Below, piece by piece: positions 7,977-16,499 of a stretch of 64,000 bases of DNA. The notes under the pieces are model-generated. The model saw nothing but the letters and a program-made list of their open reading frames with translations. It did no database searches and was not told where the DNA came from. The DNA is from Coralloluteibacterium stylophorae (lineage in GTDB: Bacteria; Pseudomonadota; Gammaproteobacteria; Xanthomonadales; Xanthomonadaceae): NCBI RefSeq assembly GCF_018122625.2, contig NZ_JAGQFT020000014.1, positions 32,952-96,951 of the forward strand, written 5' to 3'. A program made the translations under genes and the position numbers. Within the stretch, counting starts at the first letter, position 1; each line of letters starts with the position of its first letter.

Positions 7977-8017
7977 CCCCAGCTAGGGAACGCCCCAGCT
8001 GGTCACGCGGTGCGGAG
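7977..8017 (+). promoter_or_regulatory. Shared upstream element, copy B, with a second half-copy
   Basis: The block at 7993-8017 matches 2382-2406 at 21 of 25 positions without gaps (CCCCAGCTGG at one end, GTGCGGAG at the other). Directly before it, at 7977-7987, is CCCCAGCTAGG, a near-repeat of the core 16 bp away. GAATCG follows a few bases after the block in both copies. It lies 91 bp upstream of the needle-like gene and is probably a promoter or activator site. Confidence 0.5.
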
Positions 8018-8108
8018 ACGGGAGAATCGATGTCGACGGAACGGCGATGCGCCCCCTGCAGCCGGTCCGGCCCGCCAACCCCCCAAAGTGGATTCCAGGA
8101 GAACGCAG

Positions 8109-8432
8109 ATGTCCCAGGTCAGCCCGAGCAGCCTCCTTCTGAACATGCAGATCGAGGGCAACTTCCAGTCGGAGAGCCAGCGCCTGACCGCCGGCTCCAA
8201 GTCCAAGGTCGGCGGCTTCCTGATGGCGCTCGCCGAAGCGCTCGGCAAGCAGATCGATGCCGCTGCCGAGGACCTGAAGCAGTTCTCCGAGAGCCTCGGC
8301 AAGAACCCGACTGCCGAGCAGACCACCGAACTCACCGCGCGCAGTCAGATGTTCTCGCTGTTCATGAACAATGCGAGCACCGTGATCAAGACCGTCGGCG
8401 AAGCCAACGCCGCGATGGCGCGCAAGCAGTAA
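8109..8432 (+). CDS. Helical-hairpin protein, candidate T3SS needle/filament subunit (SctF-like)
   Basis: A 107-residue protein with no signal peptide and AGGAG seven bases before the ATG. The C-terminal 65 residues follow the plan of needle subunits (PrgI, YscF, MxiH): a first helix QIDAAAEDLKQFSESL, a turn with KNPT (KPSDP or KPDNP in known needles), then a long helix ending NNASTVIKTVGEANAAMARKQ, comparable to the NAQSNTVK... end of PrgI. The extra N-terminal 40 residues, rich in Ser and Gln, are longer than in classical needles. An inner-rod protein (SctI) or an EspA/SseB-type filament is an alternative. Its own promoter-like region and terminator suggest a strongly expressed single gene, as expected for a structural subunit. 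Assignment is by pattern recall, not a search. Confidence 0.5.
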   Translation: MSQVSPSSLLLNMQIEGNFQSESQRLTAGSKSKVGGFLMALAEALGKQIDAAAEDLKQFSESLGKNPTAEQTTELTARSQMFSLFMNNASTVIKTVGEANAAMARKQ

Positions 8433-8452
8433 GACGCCGGTACCGGCGGACC

Positions 8453-8484
8453 GAGCGGGGCGGGCAGCCATGTCCGCCCCGCTC
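8453..8484 (+). terminator. Terminator after the needle-like gene
   Basis: Stem GAGCGGGGCGG / CCGCCCCGCTC (11 bp, perfect) around a ten-base loop, followed by CCGTTT. It starts 20 bp after the stop of the 8109 gene. Confidence 0.65.
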
Positions 8485-8582
8485 CCGTTTCCACCGCGCA
8501 CGCCCGCCACCTTCCGCGGCGGGGCGGGCGCAGACGCCACGCCAGCCGGCCCGACCAGGCCACGCGAACCGAGGAGCGACCG

Positions 8583-9305
8583 GTGCGACCTGCAGGAAAC
8601 CGACGCGCCCGCGCGGCGCGGCCGCGGCGGGCGGCGAGCACCCGCATCGCCTGGCTGCTGGCGATGGTGCTGGCGGCGCTCGCCGGCCCTGTCGCCTCGC
8701 AGGACGCTGCGCGCAGCGCCTTCCGCGCCGCCATCGGCACCGCGCTGTCGGGGGGCGCCGCGGCGGACGCCGCCCCTTCACCCGCGGACCTTCGCTTCGC
8801 GCGCGATCCTGCCCTCGGCCAGCGCCACCTGGAGGACTTCCTCGCCTCCAACTTCAGCGATGCGCGCTCGCGCCAGCTCCTCGGCGAGGCGTTCGGTTCC
8901 GGAAAGCTGGTGCGCGAGTACGACGCCCTGCTCGGGCGCTTCGGCTATTCCTCGACCAACCTCGCCGACGTCACCGCCGCCTACCTGGTCGTGGCCTGGG
9001 AAGTGGTCAACGGGCGCGACTCCAACGCCGAGCCGCAGGGGCAGCGCGCGGTGCGCCGCCAGCTCGCCCCGGCGCTGGTCGCCGCGCCCGCGGTCGTCGC
9101 GCTCGACGACGCCGGCAAGCAGGCGCTCGCCGACCGGCTGATGTTCACCACCATGATGGCCGGCTCCGCCTACCAGACGCTCCGGCAGGAGGGCCGGGAG
9201 GCGGAACTCGAGCGCCTGCGTGCGCGCCTGCGGCAGAACGTGCAGGCATCGGGCGTCGACCTCCGCGACCTGGCCCTGACTCCGGCCGGCCTGGTGCCGC
9301 GCTGA
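8583..9305 (+). CDS. Secreted protein of unknown function, paralogue of the 6545 gene
   Basis: A 240-residue protein from a GTG start with GAGGAG upstream. An Arg-rich n-region and the hydrophobic stretch IAWLLAMVLAALAGPVASQ form a Sec signal peptide. The mature part shares with the 6545-7339 product the landmarks YDALLGRFGYSSTNLADVTAAY, an AW(E)VVNG block, a central LDD segment and the C-terminal GVDLRDLALTPAGL. No catalytic motif or Cys pair is obvious. It lies downstream of the needle-like gene on the same strand but behind a terminator. It may be a periplasmic accessory to the T3SS-linked module; that is inference from its duplication alongside the small helical genes. Confidence 0.75.
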   Translation: MRPAGNRRARAARPRRAASTRIAWLLAMVLAALAGPVASQDAARSAFRAAIGTALSGGAAADAAPSPADLRFARDPALGQRHLEDFLASNFSDARSRQLLGEAFGSGKLVREYDALLGRFGYSSTNLADVTAAYLVVAWEVVNGRDSNAEPQGQRAVRRQLAPALVAAPAVVALDDAGKQALADRLMFTTMMAGSAYQTLRQEGREAELERLRARLRQNVQASGVDLRDLALTPAGLVPR

Positions 9306-9325
9306 GCGGTCGCCCCGAACGAAAA

Positions 9326-9351
9326 CGGCCCGGAGCGCACGCCCCGGGCCG
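9326..9351. terminator. Bidirectional terminator between convergent genes
   Basis: Stem CGGCCCGG / CCGGGCCG with a ten-base loop, preceded by GAAAA on the plus side. It separates the 8583 gene from dacA. Confidence 0.6.
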
Positions 9352-9375
9352 CCGTGACTCACCGGTTCGCCGGGC

Positions 9376-10620
9376 TCACTCCGATTCCCACCACAGCCAG
9401 AAGTCGTCGTAGAGCTTGCCGAAGAAGCCCGCCTCCGGGATCTCCTCCAGCGCGACCAGCGGGCGCTCCGCCACGGTCTCGTCGTCGAGGCTGACCCGGA
9501 CCACGCCGAGCTGCTGACCCTTGGCGATCGGTGCGGTCAGCTGCGTCGGTACGTCGATGCTCGCCTTCAGGTCGTCGTAGCGGCCGCGCGGGAAGCTGAT
9601 GCGCAGCGGTTCGGTCAGGCCCAGCGGCAGCGTCTCGACGGTGCCCTTCCACACGCGCTGGTCGGCGATGCGGGTGTCGCCCTGGTAGAGGGTCTGCGTC
9701 TCGTAGAAGCGGAAGCCCCAGTTCAGCAGCGCCAGGCTGTCGCCCTCGCGCAGACGGAAGCCTTCGTTGCGCGAGCCCTCGATGCCCATCACCACCGAGA
9801 TCAGGCGCTGGTCGCCGCGCTTGGCCGAGGCCAGCAGGCAATAGCCGGCCGCCGAGGTGTGCCCGGTCTTGATGCCGTCGACCGAGTTGTCCTTCCACAG
9901 CAGGCCGTTGCGGTTGTACTGGCGGATGTTGTTGTGGGTGTACTCCTTCACCGCGTGGATGGCGTAGTCCTGCGGGAAGTCGTGGATCAGCGCGCGGCCG
10001 AGGATGGCGATGTCGCGCGCGCTCATCTGGTGACCCGGCGCGGTGAGCCCGTGCGAGTTGACGAAGTGCGAGTTGCTCATGCCCAGCCGCCGCGCGTAGT
10101 TGTTCATCAGCTCGGCGAAGGCCTCCTCGGTACCGGCGACGTGCTCGGCCAGGGCGATCGAGGCGTCGTTGCCGGACTGGATGATCATCCCGTGCAGCAG
10201 TTCCTCGACGGTCGCATGGGAATTGACGTCGAAACCGCTGTAGCTGCCGTCGGTCCCGGCGCCGCCCTCGCGCCAGGCGCGCTCGCTGATGAGGACCTGG
10301 TCGTCCTTCTTGATCTTGCCGGCGGCGAGTTCGGCCTCGACCACGTAGGTGGTCATGACCTTGGTGATGCTGGCCGGGTCGAGCGGCGTGTCGATGTTCT
10401 CGCCGGCGAGCACCTGCCCGCTCTCGTAGTCCATCACCAGCCAGGCCTTGCCGGCCGAGGCGGGGGCGTCGGGAATCTGCACCGGCGCCGCCGGGCCCGA
10501 CGACGCGACCGGACCGGGCGCCGACGGCGTCGGCACCGGCGCCGGTTGCGGGGTCTGCGCAGACGCGACCGGCGCGAACGCGAAAGCGGTGACGAGAACG
10601 GCGGACAACAGCTGTTTCAT
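9376..10620 (-). CDS. dacA: D-alanyl-D-alanine carboxypeptidase (PBP5/6 family)
   Basis: A 414-residue periplasmic enzyme that trims the terminal D-Ala from peptidoglycan pentapeptides and so limits cross-linking. The signal peptide MKQLLSAVLVTAFAFAPVASAQ is followed by a Pro-rich linker. The three penicillin-binding motifs are present: SITK (SxxK nucleophile), SGN (SxN) and KTGH (KTG). The PBP5-type C-terminal beta domain follows, and the end FGKLYDDFWLWWESE is the amphipathic helix that anchors the protein to the inner membrane. It is the last gene of the elongation cluster, in the order mreBCD-mrdA-rodA-mltB-rlpA-dacA. The symbol could equally be dacC. Confidence 0.92.
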   Translation of the reverse strand: MKQLLSAVLVTAFAFAPVASAQTPQPAPVPTPSAPGPVASSGPAAPVQIPDAPASAGKAWLVMDYESGQVLAGENIDTPLDPASITKVMTTYVVEAELAAGKIKKDDQVLISERAWREGGAGTDGSYSGFDVNSHATVEELLHGMIIQSGNDASIALAEHVAGTEEAFAELMNNYARRLGMSNSHFVNSHGLTAPGHQMSARDIAILGRALIHDFPQDYAIHAVKEYTHNNIRQYNRNGLLWKDNSVDGIKTGHTSAAGYCLLASAKRGDQRLISVVMGIEGSRNEGFRLREGDSLALLNWGFRFYETQTLYQGDTRIADQRVWKGTVETLPLGLTEPLRISFPRGRYDDLKASIDVPTQLTAPIAKGQQLGVVRVSLDDETVAERPLVALEEIPEAGFFGKLYDDFWLWWESE

Positions 10621-10682
10621 GAAGCGTGGACTCCGGAGAGATCGCGGGGCCGCCCATGCGGCCGGCCGGGAAGGAATGGGGA

Positions 10683-11816
10683 TCAGTCGGTGGCGAGGCG
10701 CGGCTGGCCGAGGCCGAGCGCCATCACCCGCTGGACGGCATCGCCGACCGCCTCGGTGGCGAGCGGCCCGACCCGCACGCGCCAGAAGGCGCGGCCGGCC
10801 ACGTCCACCGGCGCGACGTCGACCGCGTCCAGCCCCGCCGAACGCAGGCGCGCCACGGCGGCATCGGCATTGCCGCGCTCGGAGAAGCTGCCGACCTGCA
10901 GCCAGCGCGCGGCGCTCGGCACGGTGCCGGGCGCGGGCGCCGCCGGAGCAGGGACCACAGGACGCGGCGGAGGTTCCGGCAGGGCCTCGACCCGGACCGG
11001 CGGCGTCGCGCCCGCGGCGCTGACGACCGCGGGCGCCGGATGCGCAGCGACCGGCGCCGGCGGCACCGCGGCCGCGGGCTTGCCCGCCCGCGCCTCGGCC
11101 GCGGCCACCGCCCGCTGCGCCTGCGCGCTGCGCTCGGCCAGGAAACGCTGCCAGCGCCGGTCGCCGGGATCGATCGCCTGGACCTCGACCCGCGCCGTGC
11201 CGCGCGCGTGCACGCCGATCTTCAGCGCGGCGGCGTAGCTGAGGTCGATGACCCGGCCGTCGTGGAACGGGCCGCGGTCGTTGACGCGCACGATCACGTC
11301 GCGCCCGTTCTCGAGGTTGGTCACCAGCGCGTAGCTCGGCAGCGGCAGCGTCTTGTGCGCCGCGCTGAACTGGCACATGTCGTAGGGCTCGAGGCTCGAG
11401 GTCTTGCGCCCGTGGAACTTGGTCCCGTACCAGGAGGCGATGCCCTGCTCGCGGTAGGCCGCGGCGCGGCGCCCGTCGAGCACCTCGTAGTCCTTGCCCA
11501 GCACCGAGTACGGCGAGCGGTTGCCGTAGCGCGCCGGCGCCTCGGCCTGCGGCACCGGCTCGGCCAGCGTGCTGACGTCGAGCGCGACGCTCGGATCGCC
11601 GTCGGCGATCTGCGGCGCGTAGAGCCCGCCGGGCGTGTACCAGCGCTCGTCGTGCTGGTGGACGATGGCGCAGGGATCGTCGCCGCTGGCCAGCGGCGCG
11701 ACGGTACCCGCCACGGGGGCCGGGGCGGGCGCCGGCTTCACCTTGCGTCCGCCGCAGGCGGAAAGCGGCGCGATGAGCGCCAGCGCCAGCGCGATGTGCA
11801 GGACCCGGCGGCTCAC
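10683..11816 (-). CDS. rlpA: Septal ring lytic transglycosylase RlpA, SPOR-domain lipoprotein
   Basis: A 377-residue lipoprotein; the lipobox is LIAPLSACGG. The double-psi beta-barrel domain has the RlpA signature QGIASWYGTKFHGRKTSSLEPYDM and later VRVNDRGPFHDGRVIDLSYAAA. A Pro/Ala linker leads to a C-terminal SPOR domain (WLQVGSFSERGNADAAVARL) that binds denuded glycan strands at the septum. RlpA cleaves such strands in Pseudomonas. The GTG start overlaps the mltB stop (GTGA), implying translational coupling. Confidence 0.93.
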   Translation of the reverse strand: MSRRVLHIALALALIAPLSACGGRKVKPAPAPAPVAGTVAPLASGDDPCAIVHQHDERWYTPGGLYAPQIADGDPSVALDVSTLAEPVPQAEAPARYGNRSPYSVLGKDYEVLDGRRAAAYREQGIASWYGTKFHGRKTSSLEPYDMCQFSAAHKTLPLPSYALVTNLENGRDVIVRVNDRGPFHDGRVIDLSYAAALKIGVHARGTARVEVQAIDPGDRRWQRFLAERSAQAQRAVAAAEARAGKPAAAVPPAPVAAHPAPAVVSAAGATPPVRVEALPEPPPRPVVPAPAAPAPGTVPSAARWLQVGSFSERGNADAAVARLRSAGLDAVDVAPVDVAGRAFWRVRVGPLATEAVGDAVQRVMALGLGQPRLATD

Positions 11817-12883
11817 GGCGCGGCGGTGCCCGCCGCGGCCAGGGCGGCGCCGGCGCCGTCGTCGATCGCCGCCGCCAGCTGATACACGGCCATGCCGTAG
11901 AGCGGCGAGTGGTTGTAGCGGGTGATCACGAAGAAGTTGTTGAAGCCGTACCAGTACTCCATGCCCTGCTCGGCCTCGAGGCTGACCAGGGTCGCGCGCG
12001 GCAGCGCGCCCGTCGGCTGCGCCGGACGGTAGCCGGCGGCGGCGTCGCGTTCGAAGGCCGAGGCCAGGTCGTCGAAGGTGGTGCCGCGGCGCCAGGTCTC
12101 GGGCTTCCACTCCGGCGCGCCCGGCTCGCGCACCGCGCGCGCGACCACCGGCGCACCGCGCTGCCAGCCGTGCGCGGCGAAATAGTTGGCGACCGAAGCC
12201 AGGATGTCGGGCACCGAGTCGAACAGGTCGCGGCGGCCGTCGCCGTCGCCGTCCACCGCGTAGGCGAGGTAGCTGGACGGCATGAACTGGCCCCAGCCCA
12301 TGGCCCCGGCGTAGCTGCCGGTGACGGTATCGATCGGCACCTGCTCGGTGCGCGCCAGCTCGAACAGGTTGCCCAGCTCGCGGCGGAAGAAGGTCTCGCG
12401 GTCGGCCTCGTACTGGGCGCGCTCCGGATCGCCCGAACGCGGATAGAAGAACGCCAGCGTGTAGAGCGCATCGAGCACGCGGTACTTGCCGGTGTAGCCG
12501 CCCCAGTTCGTCTCCACGCCGATGATCGAGGTCACCAGCGCGGCGGGGACGCCGCTGTCGGCCTCCACCTTCGCCAGCGCATCGCGGTGCTCGGCCAGGA
12601 ACGCGCGCCCGGCGCGGATGCGGGCGTCGGTGATGAAGTTCGGCCGGTAGTCCTTCCACGGCTTGGCCTCTGCCGGCCGGCTCATCGCCACCGAGATGCT
12701 GCGCTGGTAGCGCGCCTTGTCCAGCGTCTGGCGGACGTACTCGGCGGCGACGCCGTGTTCGGCGACGGTCTGCTCGACGAAGGCCTCGACGGCTTCGGCG
12801 GGCGGACGCGGGTTCGGGGCCTGGGCGGACACGCTGCCCGCCGCGAGCGCGGCGAACAGGACGAAACACAGACGGTAGAACAT
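11813..12883 (-). CDS. mltB: Lytic murein transglycosylase B
   Basis: A 356-residue enzyme that cleaves the glycan between MurNAc and GlcNAc with 1,6-anhydro formation. The catalytic Glu is in SIIGVETNWGGYTGKY; GSYAGAMGWGQFMPSSY and DGDGDGRRDLFDSVPDILASVANYF are signatures of the MltB/SltB family. The N-terminus MFYRLCFVLFAALAAGSVSAQ is a Sec signal without a lipobox Cys, so the protein seems soluble and periplasmic, unlike E. coli MltB. It is coupled to rlpA by a four-base overlap and lies 86 bp after rodA. Confidence 0.93.
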   Translation of the reverse strand: MFYRLCFVLFAALAAGSVSAQAPNPRPPAEAVEAFVEQTVAEHGVAAEYVRQTLDKARYQRSISVAMSRPAEAKPWKDYRPNFITDARIRAGRAFLAEHRDALAKVEADSGVPAALVTSIIGVETNWGGYTGKYRVLDALYTLAFFYPRSGDPERAQYEADRETFFRRELGNLFELARTEQVPIDTVTGSYAGAMGWGQFMPSSYLAYAVDGDGDGRRDLFDSVPDILASVANYFAAHGWQRGAPVVARAVREPGAPEWKPETWRRGTTFDDLASAFERDAAAGYRPAQPTGALPRATLVSLEAEQGMEYWYGFNNFFVITRYNHSPLYGMAVYQLAAAIDDGAGAALAAAGTAAP

Positions 12884-12969
12884 CGGGCGGATCCGGGCTC
12901 TCGAGCGGGGTCAATCTAACACGCGGCCCCGATGCCTCCAGAGCCCGCGCGGCGAGGACGGCGACCGGT

Positions 12970-14082
12970 TCAGCCGCCGATGAAGCGTTTGTGCGCGCCG
13001 ACCGACATGACGATGCCGAAGCCGGCCAGGAGCGACACCGCCGAGGTGCCGCCGTAGGACAGCAGGGGCATGGGCACGCCGACCACCGGCAGCAGGCCGG
13101 CGACCATGCCGCCGTTGACCAGCACGTACACCGCGGCGGTCAGCGCCAGTGCGCCGGCGACCAGGCGACCGTAGGTCTCGCGCGTGTCGGCGGCGATCCA
13201 CAGGCAGCGTCCGATCACGAACGCGAACAGGCCCAGCACGACGCACACGCCGATCCAGCCGAACTCCTCCGACAGCACCGCGAACACGAAGTCGGTGGTG
13301 TGCTCGGGCAGGAAGTTCAGGTGCGACTGGGTGCCCTGTCCCCAGCCCTTGCCGGTCAGCCCGCCGGAGCCGACCGCGATCTTGGACTGCAGGATGTTCC
13401 AGCCGGTGCCCAGCGGATCGCTGTCGGGGTCGACGAAGGTCAACAGGCGGTTCTTCTGGTAGGTCTTGAGGCCGAAGAACCAGGCCAGCGGCGCGGCCAC
13501 CGCCGCGGCCGCCGCGGCCGCCGCCATGTACCACCAGCTCAGGCCCGCCAGGTAGACCGCGAACGCGCCCGAGAGCCCGATCAGAAGCCCGGTGCCGAGA
13601 TCCGGCTGGATCACGATCAGCGCGGTCGGCACGCCGATCGCGGCGGCGCAGACCAGCACGGCGCCGAAGCGCGGCGGCAGCACCTCGCGCTGCAGGATCC
13701 AGGCCACCATCATCGGCACGGTCAGCTTCATCAGCTCGGCCGGCTGCAGGTAGAACACGCCGAGGTCGAGCCAGTGCCGGCCGCTGCGCCCGGTGCCCAG
13801 CACCGGCACCAGCAGCAGCACCAGCAGCGATCCCGCATAAAGCCACGGCGTCCACAGCCGCAGCCGCGCCGGCGGGATGTTGGAGATCAGCAGCAGGGCG
13901 CCAAGGCCGACCGCGAAGCGCGCGCCCTGGGACACCACCAGGCCGGAGCTGTCGCCGCCGGCGCTGTGCAGCACCACCAGGCCGATCGCCATCAGCGCCA
14001 GCAGCGCCGCGGTCAGCGGCAGGTCGAGCCTGCCGGCGATGCGCCGGACGCAGGCGCCGAACCAGCGCAGCAGGACGTTCAT
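12970..14082 (-). CDS. rodA: Rod-shape peptidoglycan glycosyltransferase RodA
   Basis: A 370-residue integral membrane SEDS protein that polymerises lipid II during cell elongation together with PBP2. Around ten hydrophobic segments are visible. Family motifs include HWLDLGVFYLQPAELMK, VIQPDLGTGL, LPEHTTDFVFAVLSEEFGW with the conserved acidic residue, and PLLSYGGTSAVSLLAGFG near the C-terminus. The ATG overlaps the mrdA stop (ATGA), consistent with paired expression of SEDS and class B PBP. It is also called mrdB. Confidence 0.95.
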   Translation of the reverse strand: MNVLLRWFGACVRRIAGRLDLPLTAALLALMAIGLVVLHSAGGDSSGLVVSQGARFAVGLGALLLISNIPPARLRLWTPWLYAGSLLVLLLVPVLGTGRSGRHWLDLGVFYLQPAELMKLTVPMMVAWILQREVLPPRFGAVLVCAAAIGVPTALIVIQPDLGTGLLIGLSGAFAVYLAGLSWWYMAAAAAAAAVAAPLAWFFGLKTYQKNRLLTFVDPDSDPLGTGWNILQSKIAVGSGGLTGKGWGQGTQSHLNFLPEHTTDFVFAVLSEEFGWIGVCVVLGLFAFVIGRCLWIAADTRETYGRLVAGALALTAAVYVLVNGGMVAGLLPVVGVPMPLLSYGGTSAVSLLAGFGIVMSVGAHKRFIGG

Positions 14083-16004
14083 CGCGCCGCGCCCGCCGCT
14101 TCGGCCGCCCCGGCGTCGCGCTGCGCCACCGGCACCGCGTCCGGATGCGCGCCCTCGCCGTGCAGGATCCAGGCATCGAGGATGCGCCGGGCCACCGGCG
14201 CCGCGGCGCCCGAGCCGGAGCCGCCGTGCTCGACCACGACCGCCACCGCGATGGTCGGGTTCTCCGCGGGCGCGTAGCCGATGAACAGCGCCTGGTGGCG
14301 CAGGTGGTAGGGCAGCTTGCGCGGATCCAGCGACGCGCTGCCGCGACGACTGACGCGCTGCGCGGTGCCGGTCTTGCCGGCCATCAGATAGGGCGCACCC
14401 GCCGCGGCCCGGCGCGCGGAGCCGGTCGGTCCGTGCATCACGGCGACCATGCCGGCGCGCACCGCGTCGACGTGCCCGGCATCCTCGGCCACGCGCACCG
14501 GCGCCGGCTGCGGCTCGGGCTCGCGCGGGGCATCGAAACCGGTCTGGCTCGCCTTGAGCAGGTGCAGGCGGTGGCGCAGACCGTTGTCGGCCAGCATCGC
14601 CACCCCCTGCGCGAGCTGCAGCGGGGTCACCACCCAAAAGCCCTGGCCGATGCCGATGTTCACGGTGTCGCCGGGATACCAGTCCTGCCCGAGGCGCCCG
14701 CGCTTCCAGCCGCGCGAGGGCAGTACGCCGGTGGCCTCGCCGACCAGGTCGATGCCGGTACGCTGGCCGAAGCCCAGGCGCTCGAAGAAGGTGTCGATGC
14801 GATCGATGCCGAGCTCGACGGCGAGCTTGAAGTAGTAGGTGTTGACCGACTGCGCCAGCGACTCGACCAGGTTGACGTGGCCGTGGCCGCCGGGCTTCCA
14901 GTCGCGGTAGCCGCGCGATTGCCCGGGCAGGTAGAAGGTGCCGCTGGAGAAGGTCGTGTCCTGCGGCGTGCGCAGCCCGTATTCGAGACCGGCCAGGCCC
15001 ATGAACGGCTTGATCGTCGAGCCGGGCGCGAAGCCGCCGAGCACCACGCGGTTGAACAGCGGCCGCGCCGGGTCCTCGTTGAGCGCCTTGAAGTCCTTGA
15101 ACGAGATCCCGCTGACGAACAGGTTGGGGTCGTAGCTCGGCAGGCTGGCCATGCCGAGGACCTCGCCGCTGCGCGGGTCCACCGCCACCGCCGCGCCGTG
15201 CTGGCCCTCGAACGCGTCGACCATCGCCTTCTGCAACTCGGCGTCGATGCTGAGGTAGAGATCGGCGCCGGGCTGGGCCGGCTCGCGCCGCAGCACCCTG
15301 AGCGCGCGGTTGCTGGCGTTGGTCTCGACGTACTCGTAGCCGATCTCGCCGCGCAGCCGCTCCTCGTAGTAGCGCTCGATGCCGGTCTTGCCGATGTGGC
15401 TCAGCGCGGCGTACTTGGCGTCGCCGAGCGCCTGCAGGTCGTCCTCGTCGAGGCGGCCGACATAGCCGACCACGTGCGCCATCAGCGGCCCGTACGGGTA
15501 GTGGCGGGTCAGGTAGGGCACGACCTCGACGCCCGGCAGCCGGTAGCGCTCCACCGCCAGCCGCGCGACCTCGGCCTCGGAGAGCCTGAGCTTGAGCGGC
15601 AGGGCGCGGAAGCGCGGCGTGGTCCGGCGCTCGGCCTCGAAACGTTCGACCTCGGCCTCGTCCAGCGCCACCAGCCCGCGCAGGGCCTGGAGCGTGGCCG
15701 GCATGTCGCGCACCTGCTCGGGCGTGATCTCGAGCCGGTAGGCCGGCACGTTGTCGGCGAGCAGGCGGCCGGCGCGGTCGTAGATCAGGCCACGCGCCGG
15801 TACCACCGGGCGCGGCTTGATCCGGTTGTCCTCGGAACGGGTCGCGTACTCGTCGTGGGCGAGCACCTGCAGGCGGAAGTAGCCGGCCCCGAGCAGGGCC
15901 AGCAGCAATGCCATCACCGCGAAGCCCAGCAGCGCGCGCGCGCGGAACTGCTCGGTCTCCAGGCGGTGGTTGCGGATCCGGCGGGGCGGCGGACGGCGCG
16001 CCAT
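14079..16004 (-). CDS. mrdA: Penicillin-binding protein 2, elongation transpeptidase
   Basis: A 641-residue class B PBP. A single N-terminal membrane helix (ARALLGFAVMALLLALLGAGYF) follows a basic cytoplasmic tail. The pedestal domain includes RGLIYDRAGRLLADN, and the transpeptidase domain has STIKPF (SxxK), SVN (SxN) in AQSVNTYYFKL, and KTGTAQ. The C-terminal tail is rich in Ala and carries no recognised domain. PBP2 cross-links the glycan strands made by RodA. It starts four bases after the mreD stop and overlaps rodA, so the whole cluster probably forms one transcript. Confidence 0.95.
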   Translation of the reverse strand: MARRPPPRRIRNHRLETEQFRARALLGFAVMALLLALLGAGYFRLQVLAHDEYATRSEDNRIKPRPVVPARGLIYDRAGRLLADNVPAYRLEITPEQVRDMPATLQALRGLVALDEAEVERFEAERRTTPRFRALPLKLRLSEAEVARLAVERYRLPGVEVVPYLTRHYPYGPLMAHVVGYVGRLDEDDLQALGDAKYAALSHIGKTGIERYYEERLRGEIGYEYVETNASNRALRVLRREPAQPGADLYLSIDAELQKAMVDAFEGQHGAAVAVDPRSGEVLGMASLPSYDPNLFVSGISFKDFKALNEDPARPLFNRVVLGGFAPGSTIKPFMGLAGLEYGLRTPQDTTFSSGTFYLPGQSRGYRDWKPGGHGHVNLVESLAQSVNTYYFKLAVELGIDRIDTFFERLGFGQRTGIDLVGEATGVLPSRGWKRGRLGQDWYPGDTVNIGIGQGFWVVTPLQLAQGVAMLADNGLRHRLHLLKASQTGFDAPREPEPQPAPVRVAEDAGHVDAVRAGMVAVMHGPTGSARRAAAGAPYLMAGKTGTAQRVSRRGSASLDPRKLPYHLRHQALFIGYAPAENPTIAVAVVVEHGGSGSGAAAPVARRILDAWILHGEGAHPDAVPVAQRDAGAAEAAGAAR

Positions 16005-16007
16005 CGA

Positions 16008-16499
16008 TCAGCCCCCGGCGCTGCCGCGCAGGCGCAGGCGCAGGTCGTCGAGCAGCAGGAACAGCCACGGCCACAGCGCCATGCCGACCAGCGGCGGGAT
16101 CCAGAACGGCCACAGCGGCATGCCCTCGCCGGTGGCCACGCGCACCGCGGCGGCGATCACCCGGTCGTTGACCAGCAGCGCGCCGACCGCCAGCGCCTGC
16201 TGCCACAGCGGGAAGAAGCGCATGCGCGCACGGAAGCGCTGCACGATGAAGGCGAGCATGACCAGGCGCAGCGCCTGCTCGCCGATGAGGGTGCCGTAGA
16301 CCAGGTCGCCGGCGATGCCGATCAGGAAGGCGAAGCCGAGGCCGGCCCGCTCCGGGGTCTCCAGCAGCCAGTAGCAGACCACCAGCCCCAGCCAGTACGG
16401 GCGCAGCGGCGCCACCACCTCGGGCACCGGCACCAGGCCCAGGATCAGGGCCAGCAGCAGGCTCGACGGCAGCAGCCAGGTGGAGCGGGACCGGCTCAC
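16008..16499 (-). CDS. mreD: Rod shape-determining protein MreD
   Basis: A 163-residue inner-membrane protein with five or six hydrophobic segments; PSSLLLALILGLVPVP and GLVVCYWLLETPERAGLGFAFLIGIAGDLVYGT are typical of MreD. It is part of the MreBCD elongasome. The GTG start overlaps the mreC stop (GTGA). Position between mreC and mrdA is the standard gammaproteobacterial order. Confidence 0.92.
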   Translation of the reverse strand: MSRSRSTWLLPSSLLLALILGLVPVPEVVAPLRPYWLGLVVCYWLLETPERAGLGFAFLIGIAGDLVYGTLIGEQALRLVMLAFIVQRFRARMRFFPLWQQALAVGALLVNDRVIAAAVRVATGEGMPLWPFWIPPLVGMALWPWLFLLLDDLRLRLRGSAGG

